Shown: positions 10,141-22,680 of the stretch, piece by piece | How the letters are laid out: the number at the start of each line of letters is the position of its first letter | Position numbering within the stretch: the stretch's first letter is position 1 | Assembly (NCBI GenBank): GCA_027563935.2 | Contig: CM050454.1 | Span: forward strand, 53,100,596-53,164,595 | Reading direction: 5' to 3' | DNA: 64,000 nucleotides | Origin: Costus lasius | Taxonomy: Eukaryota; Streptophyta; Magnoliopsida; Zingiberales; Costaceae | Notes under the pieces: model-generated | The model's input: only the letters and a program-made list of their open reading frames with translations | What the model was told of the DNA's origin: nothing | Databases searched by the model: none | Translations under genes and position numbers: made by a program

Positions 10141-10740
10141 TGTTAGGGAATACTGGGTGTAATTTAAAATTTTTGCAGTCCCAGGACGCAGCGGAAGCAT
10201 TACACCCGAAACATATTCCGGTCCCAAGGATCCATGCGAGAGAGAAGACACAAGGATGTGTTAGAGATGTACCTCTTTTGCTTGTCTAGTTGCCGAAGCC
10301 ATGTTGAAGACGATCAAGTGCTCGCCCTCTACAAGTATCCACGCGTCGACTCCTTGATCGTTGCTCCCTTCCACGCTTGGTTCTAGCCTCAGGAAGAGAA
10401 TCAAGCCTTCACCTCACTTGCGCCACCTTCAAGAGAACTTGCGCCAAGGAGGGGATAGGGAAGATGCCTCCAAGGACTTCCCTCTTCTTCTTTGCTAGCG
10501 CCACCTTCAAGCAAGATGCGCCAATGGTAATGAGTGGGAGAGAGCTTGCGGCAATAGAAGGAGAAGCCACCAAGCCCAATTTCTCTTTGCGCCAAGAAGA
10601 GGAGAAGAAGAAGAGGAGGTCTTTCGGCCACTTGGAAGAAGGTTGCGCCAAGCCTTTGTTGTCACCTTTTGCCCTTGCTCACGCCTCTCTATGTGTCCTC
10701 ACACCTCCAAGGAGTCGAACATCAGAAGGGGCGGTAAGGG

Positions 10741-10756
10741 GTCCTATAAATAGGAC
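10741..10756 (-). promoter_or_regulatory. TATA-like box inside an inverted repeat, LTR X
   Basis: GTCCTATAAATAGGAC has 7-bp arms (GTCCTAT, ATAGGAC) around two bases and reads TATAAATA on the plus strand, TATTTATA on the minus. Copy F has it at 63666-63681; copy J has arms GCTTCTAT/ATAGAAGC at 18302-18320. A promoter role is inferred. Confidence 0.5.
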
Positions 10757-10936
10757 AAGAGGCGGCTAGGGCAAGGGCTAGGATCATGCCAAGTGTATGG
10801 CTAGGATGAAAAGGTTTGCGACAAGGAAAGTCTCCAAGACATTTCCTTAAACCCATTCAACCCTTCCTTATGCGCCAAGACCTTGTCTTGCGCCCCAAGC
10901 AATATATCATCCCATGACATACCATAGAGGCATGCA

Positions 10937-12620
10937 TGTTGGGGTATGCCCTTAAGGCTAATGTTTGAGGCCTTAGGATTCTATGAGTATCATGTAATAA
11001 ACGCTTATGTTTATAAAGGCATGGTTGTTATTCAGTATGTTACATTGTCTGTTGCAATAAGTGTACTTCTGAATAATGTCTCAATGCTGTTCAGCTAGGC
11101 TGACATGCTATATGTCCTTAGTCGAGATATCTTGGTGAACATGAGACAGCCTTGATATGGTTAAGACTAATGCGTGTTCTAATCTTATAGGATGCTTCGA
11201 GCATGGAATAAGATGTAGACTCATGGGTACATTGGATGTACTGGACAGACCCTACTAGGATATTCAATTGCTTGTCACAATGTGAATAATCCTTGTGTGC
11301 AACAAGTGGCATACTTCCTCTGACTTGAGATCACTTGTGTTTCTAAATGATGATTGTCATTGTTTTGAGGTAGTTCAATATCATTTGAAATATAATGGTT
11401 ATAGACTATCTTGGATAATGATCATGAGTCAGGTTAGGGCACTTGTGATAGATATAGGATTGCCGTCTCTTTGTTTAAGGAGCATGATGTTCTATGGGGC
11501 CCCCCCTGGATGAGATGATTGAGAAAGTGTATGGCCATACCCAGGTGACTATGTTCATCTGGTCTAATCATGCTCATCATATTGGAGCTACAGGCTTGAC
11601 ACGCTTGTCCAATAAGAACATCCAGTGGCAAAGGAAACTTGTATGCCTCGTGAAGTGGATTCACACTTGTGCTATGGTTTGGGTGTAGTCTTGGAAGACT
11701 CTTTCCTTTATATCGGGAGACAGTGATGTGTGGCTAGATACCTCTCACTGATCGTGATAACGTAAGTTATCGTTACCGACATTTAAAGGAAACCCTCAGG
11801 GTCGCACAATTTGGTGATATGGCTTACTTAAGTCAGATCGTGTGGACTGAATTGTTTTGGTTCAGTTTAAAGGAGTTTAAACTCTGATTGTAAGTGAGAT
11901 CTGGTCTGATCATGTTTGATTGATTAGGGCTTGAGATCGGTAAGCTTCGATCGAGAGTGTGGATGCTAGATCTGTGAGATCAAGAGCATCTAGAGATGTA
12001 CGGTTAGATCTTGAACCTTCATGGTTCATATGAGATTTAGACCATGGCTTGGCTTGGTTCGATTTGTCATTTGGACCAAATGAAATTGGACCGAATTCAA
12101 TTGAACCGGTTCACATAAGTGAACGCATGGTTCAATTGAGTTGGCGTTTTGGAATGGTTCAAAAGACATGAACGCATGTCTTGATGACTTTCCTTTTATG
12201 GAAGTCTTGAAACGCCAAAACGCCTATGTTGACTCAACGCCTCTAGGCTTCGATGCTCTCTCTTGGGTGAGGTATCGTTTTGCGCAAGGTGGAAGGGTTT
12301 TCGAAGAGCAAGAAGCTTTCATCTCATCTCCTAAACACAAAGGACAACTTGGCAATTTTTGCTAGCACAAGAGTTGCGCAAGGAGGAAGCCTTCATCCCT
12401 TGTGTGTGACATCTTTGGAGAAGATCTCTCTTGATCTTTGCTTCCAAGCCGACAACCATTCCAATGGCGTTGGTATGATCCCTTTGAGATCTTTTCGTTT
12501 ATGCAATGAGTTAATCATATGATCTACATGCGGTCTTGAGGGTGACACCCCTAAAATTTTATATGCGCCGCCCCCTTTAGGGTTTCACCCCCTTGCGCTC
12601 CCCCTTGAAGGGGACTTTCA
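10937..12620 (+). mobile_element. Copia-I solo LTR S
   Basis: It starts TGTTGGGGTATGCCC and ends GGGGACTTTCA, the LTR ends of Copia-I. It is flanked by an exact 5-bp target duplication ATGCA (10932-10936 and 12621-12625). At 1684 bp it is a full-length LTR with no internal region, as expected from recombination between the two LTRs of one element. It lies inside solo LTR X. Confidence 0.93.
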
Positions 12621-14086
12621 ATGCATTCCATCCAAGGAAGAAGGGCTAGGCGCAACAAGCAACAGGTATTCGGCTAGGGTAAGGGTTTGGGTGCATGTAG
12701 GGTTTATGAGGTAAGGAAAGTCTCCAAGACTTTACCATAAATCTCACCCTACTTGTCATATGCGCCCAAGCTCTTTCCAAAAGAGTTTTCAAGCCATATC
12801 AGCCCCAACCCTTGCCATAGAGGTAAGGTTTCCATCCAAGGAACAAAGGGGGAGGCGCCTAATGCTTCCTTATGAAGCAACATGCGCCCACTTCACCCCA
12901 TTATGCCCTTGGCGCCAATGGGGTGAAACTCTTCCCCATTATACCCTTATTTGCTTATACCTCTTCTTGACAACTAGTTATTGGGCCTGATTGGATAATG
13001 AGCTAGCCCAAACTTCATGGCATGGGTTGATTAAGCCATTGGATCCAACCCAATGCAACCCTAATCCAAATGTGACCAATCTAGGTCAATTTCGGGTCAA
13101 CCTGCCAAAAATGAAGTTTGGCTCCAATAACTTTCTTCTAACTCATCAGGCCCATTGGTGCTGATGAAATCTTCCAAATTGATCCAAGTTATCCAATAAC
13201 TTGATCATAAGGCTTCTGATTAAAGTAACGTCAAGAGTCTATTGCGTGTGACCCCGTAGGATCCATATGACGATGGCAATGATGTAAACATCATAAGTAG
13301 TGAGGGGTATCTAGCAACACATCACTACTACCCATGTCATAGGACTTAAGTCATTATGGCAACAACTCCTAACAAGCAACGAGGATTCCCATTACATTAT
13401 AGATCCCTTTGCCTAAACTGATATCCTGCTATTGGATTAGTCTCAAGTTTATCAATCCAATGCATTGGTCATGACTCAACTAGTGTGGCCACACATTCCT
13501 GTCATGCACCAATAAGGTGGGGCGCCCCTGAGTGGATATCATGCTTCCAATAAGGAATGGGCAAATCCTACTATTGGTCATCCATGTCTCTACATGACTT
13601 ATGACATGCCCAATGACAGTCGTTTTGGTTTCCCAATTACGGAGAGACGTAAGACTACATCAAAGCATATCCATCATCAAATCTAGACATGAATACCTCA
13701 AGTCTAAGGATCAATGCAAACCTCTTGCATGTGAGATTGATTTGTTGACTAGATAAGTCAATCCTCACTATGGATCACTCCAGTGCATCCAATGCACATG
13801 TATGTCTGCATTACTATGCCCCGCACTTAACCAGCCCATACACCAGTCTCACATGTACCAAAGCTGTCCCATATCTGCTATGGTACCTTGTCTGGGGATA
13901 GCTTATGAGAATGGATCCAATCCAAACTCCTGGGACATTATTTATGCAACTCAATACATCAACGCAGGTAGAGAAGTCTACATAATAACGACCATGCCTT
14001 TATAGAGAATAATAATTATATCAAAGTACATTTAAACAATGCCCGACCATGTCCAAACATTGGTCTGCAGGGCATAAACACCAACA

Positions 14087-15346
14087 AATTTCAATGCCTG
14101 ATTTTTGCGGAGATGATTGCGGACGATCCAGAAGTTTATATTCGATGCCGTAAGAAGCAAAAATGGAGCTTTGGATGGGAGGATTAGAGAGAGACCAAAA
14201 GCCCTAAATTTCGTACACCGTCGAGGGAGAAATCTTGATCCACGCCGTCGCCGAGGGTTTCGCTGCCGCGCTTGATCCAGACAACCTCCGGCCATGATTT
14301 TTCTACCAAAGCATCGCCTGGTGAAGGAGACAACGTGCCAGAAGTTTCAGATCGAAAGGATACAAATTGGAGGAGAAATCAGAGGAAGAAGGATCGCCAC
14401 CATTGTTCACGCCTTCCTTTGTAAAATACGGCTGTGAAATACTTCACAGCCGTGCCGTATTTTCTAAAAACTCTTCTTTTTGTTGATTTTTGATTTTCTG
14501 AAATTATGGAATATTGTATTTCCTTCGCCATGCTAGCTTAAACTACTCTTGGGACATGGGGGAGTAGTTCACTTGACTTTTAATGATTAGATAACTTCTT
14601 TTTCAATATTTCGTTGAGTTTGATTTCAGCATGATAATTTTGCTCATGTGATAATTGTGCTTAGACTCTGTTTAAGTACATATTATTAATTACGTTCTTA
14701 GAATTTTCGCTTGAGACTGAAAGGTAATTGCTTGAGAATTTGGAACCCTAGAATTGCATGTTAGGATCCCTTCCTTAGGTTAGATCCATCTTGATCTTTT
14801 CTAGTAAAATAATTGCCATGATTATAACATGAATCCATAGATCGAGTCTATTTGTCAAACGTTGAGATCTTGTGCGAAAGCAAAGATCGGAATGTTTGGA
14901 GGTCCTTGAGCAAAACTAGTTGCGAGACTCGGATGCACGAAAGTGATCCTTGAGACTCCACTAGAGATTCTAGAGCTCGGATGCACGAAAGTGATCCTTG
15001 AGTTCATCCTTTGATAATTTCTTCTTCATGATGAAATTGAATCAATGAAATCCTTATTCATGTCTAGTCATAAAAGTTTAAGTGAACGAAACCCTAGTCC
15101 CAGCTTTTCTCTCTGATAATCCCGCTTTTAGTTATCGATTGCTATTCTCACGATCTCGTTTTGCCTAATTAGTAAGAAATCAACTATTTAGTATTCGACA
15201 ACGTAGGTCCCTGTGGATTCGATACTTTTTTATTACTTCGTATACCCGTGCACTTTTGGTTTAACAACAAGTTTTTGGTGCCGTTACCAAGGATTAGTCC
15301 AAGGTACACACGTGCCAGATTTGTTGTGTTCCCTTTCGGGCTATCA
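14087..15346 (+). repeat. 3' LTR of Athila-1, second part
   Basis: It resumes homology with the 5' LTR from about 1995 onward. It contains the 11-bp-arm hairpin (14428-14453) and fossil primer site (15276-15292), and ends CTATCA at 15346. A 27-bp segment (CTCGGATGCACGAAAGTGAT and following) occurs twice, about 48 bp apart, between 14928 and 15002; the 5' LTR has it once. Confidence 0.88.
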
Positions 15347-15866
15347 ACCGCAACTGAGGGAAAAGTAAAAGAATCTAACTTTTGTGCTAGGGAATCTACC
15401 TTCGCTGCTAGAGATGTCAACGAGTCATTGCTGTACTTACCAATTCTTGTGGAGGAGGTGCCTCGCTCATTAGACCAATGGTTTTGGTTCATGGCCATGT
15501 CCTCAAGCAAAGTAGTAGCATCCTCCATGCTCTTGCTCATTATGGATCCCCCAGCCGCAACGTCCACCATGAGCTTCGTGTTGTAGTCCATTCCATTGTA
15601 GAAGATATGGATTATGACTCACTTCTCAAGCCCATGGCAAGGACACATTTGCTGGAGCTCCTTAAAGCAATCCCATGCATCATAGAGAGACTCTCCTTCT
15701 CGTTGTTTAAAGCATGTAATCATGTTCCTCAGCTGAACTGTCTTGCTCGGTGGAAAATATTTATTTAAAAAAGCTCATGAAAGTTCGTCCCAAGTAGTGA
15801 TTGATCCAATTGGAAGAGAGTACAACCAAGCTCATGCGCGATCCCTGAGAGAAAATGGGCATTACC
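15347..15866 (-). pseudogene. gag: Gag middle part, Athila-3, inverted
   Basis: Read on the minus strand it encodes, in order, FSLRDRA, SITTWDELS, KYFPPSKTVQLRN, REGESLYDAWD, FYNGMDYNT, AAGGSIMSKS and a coiled-coil-like AAKVDSLAQKLDS, all in Athila Gag order. At least three in-frame stops break it. At 15347 the frame is cut by Athila-1 and continues at 1274. At its upstream end (about 15866) it abuts a Copia-II gag in the same orientation, an internal-to-internal junction not produced by simple insertion. Confidence 0.75.
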
Positions 15867-16093
15867 TTAGTAACCTCTAAGGTATCAGCCTGATGCTTAT
15901 CATAAGCATCCTTCTCAACCGCTGAGGCCGAGCATGGAAGTGGCCCAGGAATAGGCTGCTGAAGGATATATAGCTTCCTCTCGAGCTTGAGCACATTTCT
16001 CAGGTTCATATACCAATCCAGTAAGTTGGATCCAAGCAACTTATCCCTTTCCAGGGTAGATCACAATGACCATCTGCCATTGTTCACAGCCAT
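15867..16093 (-). pseudogene. gag: Gag N-terminal fragment, Copia-II J
   Basis: The minus-strand ATG is at 16093-16091, with a TGA ten codons in. The readable part has Copia Gag features: a Leu-rich start, NLLDWYMNLRNVLK, ERKLYILQQPIP and AYDKHQADT, parallel to DWFGHLKIVLKAERKLYVLE in Copia-I. It stops near 15867, where Athila gag begins. The rest of gag and all of pol of J are missing. Confidence 0.65.
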
Positions 16094-17806
16094 TGTTCTA
16101 CAACAACCAAGAATCAGCAGATTAGTACTACTTTGAATCATTTAAACTAGACTTGTTTTAAATGATTATGGCTCCTACTATTTTAATCGAATTGACAACC
16201 TACAAAGTCAATTGGGAAATTTAAGATTTCCTAGTGAGATGGGATCCTTATTCCACATAGGGCTTTGTGTCCGACGAGAGTGGGATGAGATGCACAAAGT
16301 GACCCATGCTTCTTAGTGTAGGCACTGCGGCCGATTACTCTAAGCAACTCCCCTTATTGAGACAATCTAGGCATCTCATATCCAGTGAGGGTTGGATACA
16401 GCATGAAACCTTAACCTCTCAACGGTGCCTCTAGAGTTTCATCATGTGCCCAGCACATATGAAAATCTTGTCAAGTCCATTCCAAACCGTTATGCCCAAG
16501 GCCAACGAGTTTCCTTGCGAAGGCACGCCCAGGTTAAAACTGGACTGGGGAAACCATTGCCACCATGCACTTTCTAAAGACAAGTGGGTGTGTCCCACGA
16601 GGGTGGGAAACAGTTCACAACTCCACTGATCGATAGCTTAGTGAGGGCTACGCGTTAGAAGGCTACTAGGCTTGATATTTTGATTGAGGGTTTTTAAGGT
16701 CTCATCATTTGAGTTTTATCTTATGTCTAACATTACAGGCATGCAACCCTATAGTGATAACATAACGATAAAACATCACAGGATGCTTTAGCAGAATCAC
16801 TAAAAGAATGATGTGATCATGGCCCATTCAAGACATTGAACCAACCTATGCCAAAAGGAGGTTCAACTCTTGACCTAGGACTCAAGCCCCTAAAACTAGA
16901 CCTAGCCTAGCCGACCTCTAGCTTGGTCTTCAAGGTTGGCTCTAAGGTCCTCCTTTCCATGGTTTATCTCTCAAACCCTAGATGTACTCCATAGGGAAAC
17001 CCTAGAAGCACCATCATAGGTTCGGCCAATTCCATGGGTCTTCTTCCAAGGGTGATGCGCCACCATGTAAGGGCCAAGAGACCTAGCACACAAGCCCTAA
17101 GGCTCTGCCAAATCAACTTGCGCCACTTACCATGCGCCATCAAGGAAGAGTGCTTCTTGCTCCACCTACCATGCGCCATTAAGGAAGAGTGCTTCTTGTG
17201 TCACCATGTAACATGCGCAAGCAAGCATGCATCCACCAAGGCAACCCCTAATCTTCATCTATAGTAATTACAAAATAAAAGAAAAAGATGGCACACAGGG
17301 CGCACATGGATACATCATAGGCATGCAAAGGGGCTTGACTCATGACCACAACATTATGCACAAACAATGTATTTACACATGCAATTCTACATGCTCATGA
17401 AAAACATAAAATCTGAAATTTTACTTTTTCATAAAACAAGTTTCTTTTCCACATCTTCTTATCACAAATCTTTTGGTTATTTGCAATTAATTTTTCATGA
17501 TGATTTAATAGATCCTTTCGGCTAGGAATTTTGTCAAATCAAGAGACTTGGCCAGTCCGAAGACACAATGCCCGTCCTACTTGACAAAATTACGTGTGCC
17601 TTTGATCTTTAAATCAAGCAAGAAAAACAACCCAAAAATCCAAAATAGATTGAAAAGATGATAGGAACAAGAAACTACAATTTTTCCTACTTAGAAAAAT
17701 TGTGCGCCATGTGATCATGCAATTTGCAAAAATTGAGACATGGCATGTGAGCATGGAAAAGTATGAAAGTACATCGTTCGAGGCTCACAAGTTGCTCTAA
17801 TAGCAC
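16094..17806 (-). other. Untranslated leader of Copia-II J
   Basis: This 1.7 kb lies between the J primer site and gag start; no coding content is recognised. It holds a leader stem-loop CCCAC-GAGG-GTGGG (16594-16607 on plus), a degraded second copy (16271-16284), and the leader structure at 16173-16239: stems AATTGAC/GTCAATT (16190-16213) and GGAAAT/ATTTCC (16215-16231) inside TAGTGAGA (16232-16239) and a mutated partner. Confidence 0.6.
17790..17806 (-). other. Primer binding site of Copia-II J, mutated
   Basis: On the minus strand GTGCTATTAGAGCAACT directly follows the LTR end CCCAACA. It resembles the initiator tRNA-Met site TGGTATCAGAGC with two changes. This fixes 17807-19767 as the 5' LTR of a minus-strand element. 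Confidence 0.6.
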
Positions 17807-19767
17807 TGTTGGGAAACCCCGGGGACATTTTATAACTTTTCACAAAGATTACATTACAAACATAGCGGAATAATGTCCCCGAAATGAGCCAGTCCAAAAA
17901 ACCCAGTGAAGATCTCTTGCGAGGGGGTCGACACGATGAGTTAGTAAATACCTAGAGCAAGGCGATGCCGATGTCGAGGTAGGCGCCCAAGCGTGCACCC
18001 TCTATAGTCTCACACACATGGATGCCTCGAGCTCTCTTCTTCCTCGCCCGGTGCTAGCCTCTGGAATAAGTTATTGCCTTAGGGTTCCTTCTTCTAAGCT
18101 TGTGCCACCTCTAAGGTACAAGTGCCAATGAAGAAGGAGAAGGGAAGAGATGCCGCCAAGCACAAGTCCACCTTGCACCAAGAGGAAGGGATGTAGGTTG
18201 CTTGCGGCTTGATGGAAGAAGGATGCGCCACCCTCTCCTTGCTCTCGCCCCTTGAAGCCTTGCTTATGCCAATTAATTGTATGCTAAGGGGGCTCACGCA
18301 TGCTTCTATTTTATAGAAGCAAGAGGCAGCAATGCAAGATGGGGTGTGGGCACAAATCCAAGTAAGAGGGGCGGCTAGGGTTAATGGGAGGAAGCAATTA
18401 GGGTTTTAGGTTTAGGTAACTCTCCAAGAGTTTACCATAAACTTCCTCTAATCGCCTAGGACTTACCATGTAAATCCATCATGCCTTTGATGTCTCAAGC
18501 CTTGCCATAGAGGCAAGCTTTCTATCTAAGCATGAAGGGCAAGGCGCCAAAGACTTCCAAATGAAGCCATAGGCGTCAACATGACCCCATTATGCCCTTA
18601 GGCGCCAATGAGTTCATGTTCCCCCCATTATACCCTTGAGCCCTATTCTCTCTTCATGACAACTTATTATTGGTCTCATTGGGTAATGAGAAGCCCAAAC
18701 TTCATTGCATGGGTTGATTAAGCTATTGGATCCAATCCAATGCAACCCTAATCCAAATTTGACCAACCATGGTCAAATATGGGTCAACCTGCCAAAAATG
18801 AAGTTTGGCTCCAATAATATTCTTCCATCTCATCAGGCCCATTAGCGCTGATGAATTCTCCTAAATAGATTCGAGTTATCCAATAACTCGATCATAAGGC
18901 TTCCCGATCAATATGAGAACTCAAGTATCAAGGTGTGCGACCCTGTAGGTTCCTTTGACGCTGGCAGTGCTGACCAAAGGTCACCACAAGTAGTGAGTGA
19001 CACCTAGCAGTGCATCACTGTTACCCAGGTCATCGGAATGGATATCGACATTGACATCCCCATCATCGCAACAAGGTATAGATGCATTACAGTCTCTTTG
19101 CCGAACTAATATCCGATTGGACAAGTATGTCATCACTTGTTTTCAACCAATTACATGGTCATGACTAAATCAGGTTTTCACCTAGATATGACCATACACT
19201 TTCAGTCATAGAACCATAGAGGAGCTCTATGAATATTAAGCTCCCCTCGGGAAGGGGCAAATCCTCTGTCTGTCCATTGACCTTCTCATATGGGTCGTGA
19301 CATACTCAATGATAATCATTATTGTCTCCCAACTACGGTGAGGTGTTAGATTGTATCAAAGCATGTCCCTAGCCATATAGAATGGTCAACGACCTCAAGT
19401 CAAGGGATCAATGCATCTCCTGTCACTTGTGAGGATAACTCATGATACCAAGTCATTGCCTCACAGCGGGTCTGTCCAGTATATTTACCACTGATATATG
19501 CATATGTCTGCGTTAGCACCTCATGCCTAACCAGCCATATACCAGTCTCACAAGTACCAGAGCTGTCGCATATCCACTCAGGTACATAGACTAGGGACAA
19601 TCATTTGAGCACAGATCCAATCTGTCTCCAGGGACATTATCATGTAAGTACACAATCGCAGATGTAGACAAACAATGATAACGACAATGCCAGAAAGATA
19701 TATAAATATCATAGTCAAGTAGTACAAAGATGGACCAAAACTAGGTCCTAGGGCATATACACCAACA
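17807..19767 (-). repeat. 5' LTR of Copia-II J
   Basis: On plus it runs TGTTGGG to CACCAACA, 1961 bp. It is related to X and F and, reverse-complemented, to the LTRs of L and E. GCTTCTAT/ATAGAAGC at 18302-18320 surrounds a TATA-like core. It interrupts the Copia-II pol of L, which resumes at 19768. No recognisable gene is inside. Confidence 0.75.
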
Positions 19768-20238
19768 GATGCGTTGTTCCAGTCAGACCCTAACGACTTC
19801 AGATCACAGGCAGGCTATGTGTTCAAGTTGAATGGAGGCGCTATATGCTAGAAAATCTTCAAGCAATCCACCATTGCTGATTCTACAACCAAGGTTAAGT
19901 ATGTCACCGCTTCTGTGGTAGCCAAAGAAGCTGGTTGGATAAGGAAGTTTATTACTGATCTTTAGGTGGTTCCAACTGCTGTGGATCTTATTGAGCTCTA
20001 TTGTGACAACAATGGAGCAATTGCACAGGCAAAGAAATGACTATCTCATCAAAGGTCCAAACATATACTCAGGAGATTTCACCTGATCAGAGAGATCATT
20101 AACTAAGGTGATGTGAAGATTAGCAGAGTTGGCACAGAGAACAATCTAGCAGACGTACTGACCAATGCTTTGGCGCAGCAGAAGCATGATGATCATACGA
20201 GGGACATGGGGTTTAGATTCCTCAATCTTCTGGTCTAA
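19768..20238 (+). pseudogene. pol: RNase H end of pol, Copia-II L
   Basis: These 157 codons run from DALFQSD through FRSQAGYVF, DSTT, YCDNNGAIAQAK, RRFHLIREII and NNLADVLT to FRFLN, the C-terminal part of a Copia polyprotein. Four internal stops are present. The catalytic Glu of the TEAEYV motif is Lys here (TTKVKYV), so RNase H would be dead even without the stops. The upstream part is cut off by the J LTR. Confidence 0.85.
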
Positions 20239-20242
20239 GTCC

Positions 20243-20253
20243 AAGTGGGAGAT
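20243..20253 (+). other. Polypurine tract of Copia-II L
   Basis: AAGTGGGAGAT immediately precedes the LTR start TGTTGGTG. The same tract is used by Copia-I copies. Confidence 0.75.
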
Positions 20254-20992
20254 TGTTGGTGTTTATGCCTTAAGACTTGTTGTTGGTCTTTCTTTTATAC
20301 TACTTGACATTGATATTTATCATATATATCATTCTGACATTGTCGTTATTATGCTTTGTTTACATCTGTGATTGTGTTCATGTATGATAATGTCCCTGGA
20401 GATTGATTGGATCTGTGCTCAACTCTTGTCCCTAGACAAGTACTAGAGTGGATATGGGACAGATATGGTACATGTGAGACTGGTATATGGGCTGGTTAGG
20501 CACGAGATGCTAACACAGACATATGGGTATATCAGTGATGGATATACTGGACCGACCCGCTGTGAGGCTATGACTTGGTGTCATGAGTTATCCTCACAAG
20601 TGACAGGAGATGCATTGATCTCTTGACTTGAGGTCATTTATTCTTCTATATAGTTATGGACATGCTTTAATGCAACCTAACACCTTACTATAGTTGGGAG
20701 GTCATAACAGTTATTATTGAGTATGTCATGACCCATATGAGAAGATCAATGGAAAGACAGCGGATTTGCTCCTTCCTGAGGGAAGCTTGATATCCACGGG
20801 CTTCCTATGGTTGCATTACTGAAAGTGTATGGCCATGCACAGGTGAAAGCCTGATTTAGTCATGACCACGTCATTGGTTTAAAACAAGTGGTGACACCCT
20901 TGTCCAATCAGATATCAGTTTGGCAAAGAGACTGTAATGCATTAGTAGCTTGTTGCAATGATAGGGATGTCGATGTCGATATTGAAAGGTCC
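20254..20992 (+). repeat. 3' LTR of Copia-II L, truncated by H
   Basis: It begins TGTTGGTGTTTATGCC just after the purine tract. At 20992 it is broken by the minus-strand Copia-I LTR of H; the five bases before the break are GATAT, but the expected second copy is not in the window because H is truncated. A related segment forms the LTR of E at 40556-41694. Confidence 0.8.
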
Positions 20993-22660
20993 CCAAAGGA
21001 AGGGGAAGAAACCCTAATAGGCGCATAACAAGGATCATACATGCGGAAGCTAAGGTTTCATAGAAAATCGATATGCATGTCATATAATCAACTCTTAAGG
21101 CTTGTATAGAGCGAAAGGGATTCATACCATTGCCATTGCAAGGATGGCGACTTGGAAGCAAAGATGCAAGTGCTTCTTCTCCAAAGGCACCGCACACAAG
21201 ATGAGAGAAGCTTTCTTCTTGTCGCTCCTTGTGCTAGCAAGGATCTCTAAGTGTCCTAATCGCTTGAAGGGATGAGATCTCCTTTTTCCTTGGCTTATCC
21301 GAAAGCTCTCCAAGGCGTGAAGAAGTCACACACGAGAGAGGGGGCATCGAGAAGAGGCAAGCGTTTAGGCGTTGAGAGGAAGTGGCGTTAATGACTTTCC
21401 AAAAATAGAAAATCATGAAGCCATGCGCCCATGATCTCAAAACCGACCAAAACGCCTTCAAGCTTTGAACCAAGCGTTCACTCATGTGAACCGGTTCAAG
21501 CCAATTCGATCCATTTCAATTTGGTTCAAAGACCAAATCAAATTAGCCCAAGCCATGGTCTAGATCTTACTAAACCAAATGGTTCAAGATCTAACCGTTC
21601 ATCTCTTGATGCTCTTGATCTCACCGATCTAGCATCAATTCTCTCGATCGAAGCTTACCGATCTCAAGCCCTAATCAATCAAACATGATCAGACCAGATC
21701 TCACTTACAATCAGAGATTAAATCCCTTTAAACTGAATCAAAACAATTCAGTCCACACGATCTGACTCAAGTAAGCCATATCATCAAATTGTGCGACCCT
21801 AAGGGTTTCCTTTAAATGTCGGTAACGATAACTTACGTTATCACGATCAGTGAGGGGTATCTAGCAACACATCACTGTCTCCCGATATAAAGGAAAGAGT
21901 CTTCCAAGACTACACCCAAACCACAGCACAAGTGTGAATCCACTTCACTAGGCATACATGTTTCCTTTGCCACTGGATGTTCTTATTGGACAAGCGTGTC
22001 AAGCCTGTAATTCCAATATGATGAGAATGATTAGATCAGATGATCATAGTCATCTGGGTATGGCCATACACTTCCTCAATCATCTCATACAGGGGGCCCC
22101 TATAGAACATCACACTCCAATCAAGGAGACGGCAATCCTATATCTATCACTAGCGCCCTAACATGACTCATGCTCATTATCCAAGATAGTCTATAACCAT
22201 TATGTTTCAAATGATATTGAACTACCTCAAAACAATGCCAATCATCATTTAGAAACACAAGTGATCTCAAGTCAGAGGAAGTATGCCACTTGTTTGCATA
22301 CAAGGATTATTCACATTGTGACAAGCAATTGAATATCCTAAGTAGGGTCTGTCCAGTACATCCAATGTACCCATGAGTCTACATCTTATTCCATGCTCGA
22401 AGCATCCTATAAGATTAGAACACATATTAGTCTCAATCATATCAAGGCTGTCTCATGTTCACCAAGATATCTCGACTAAGGACAAAACTGCATGTCAGCC
22501 AAGCTGAACAGCATTGAGACATTATTCAGAAGTATACATATTGCAGCAGATAATGTAACAACCTGAATAACAACCATTGCCTTTATAAACATAAAGTTTA
22601 TACATGATACTGATATAATCCCAAGGCCTCAAACATTAGCCTTAAGGGCATACCCCAACA
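20993..22660 (-). repeat. 3' LTR of Copia-I H
   Basis: On plus it runs TGAAAGGTCCCC to CCCCAACA (1668 bp), the reverse complement of the Copia-I LTR. The minus-strand purine tract (22661-22672 on plus) and pol follow it, so it is the 3' LTR of H. Confidence 0.88.
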
Positions 22661-22680
22661 ATCTCCCACTTGCACTTAAT

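Larger units (their letters stand above)
10141..14086 (-). mobile_element. Copia-II solo LTR X, split by S
   Basis: On the plus strand it runs from TGTTAGGG (10141) to CACCAACA (14086). The ends are inverted, and AATT directly flanks both sides (10137-10140, 14087-14090). Removing it rejoins the Athila-1 LTR. No primer site, purine tract or coding remnant is present, so it is a solo LTR of about 2.26 kb once S and one copy of its target site are discounted. Orientation follows copies J, E and L, whose LTR begins TGTTGGTG. F at 63055 has the same end. Confidence 0.8.
1275..15346 (+). mobile_element. Athila-1, Ty3/Gypsy Athila-type element with nested insertions
   Basis: The element runs from TGATGACACC at 1275 to CTATCA at 15346. 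It is flanked by a degraded 5-bp target duplication, ACCAC (1270-1274) and ACCGC (15347-15351). It comprises a 5' LTR (1275-3204), tRNA-Asp-type primer site, gag-pol, noncoding 3' region, purine-rich tract and 3' LTR. The 3' LTR is interrupted by solo LTR X (10141-14086), itself interrupted by solo LTR S. The target was the minus-strand Athila-3 gag. At least four in-frame stops and a frameshift make it non-autonomous. Differences between its LTRs, including a 48-bp length change, mark it as older than Copia C and D. Confidence 0.9.

Noticed and set aside
10377..10769. 130-codon open frame in the first part of solo LTR X
   Set aside because: It lies wholly in an LTR, overlaps opposite-strand frames of similar length and shows no domain-like pattern.
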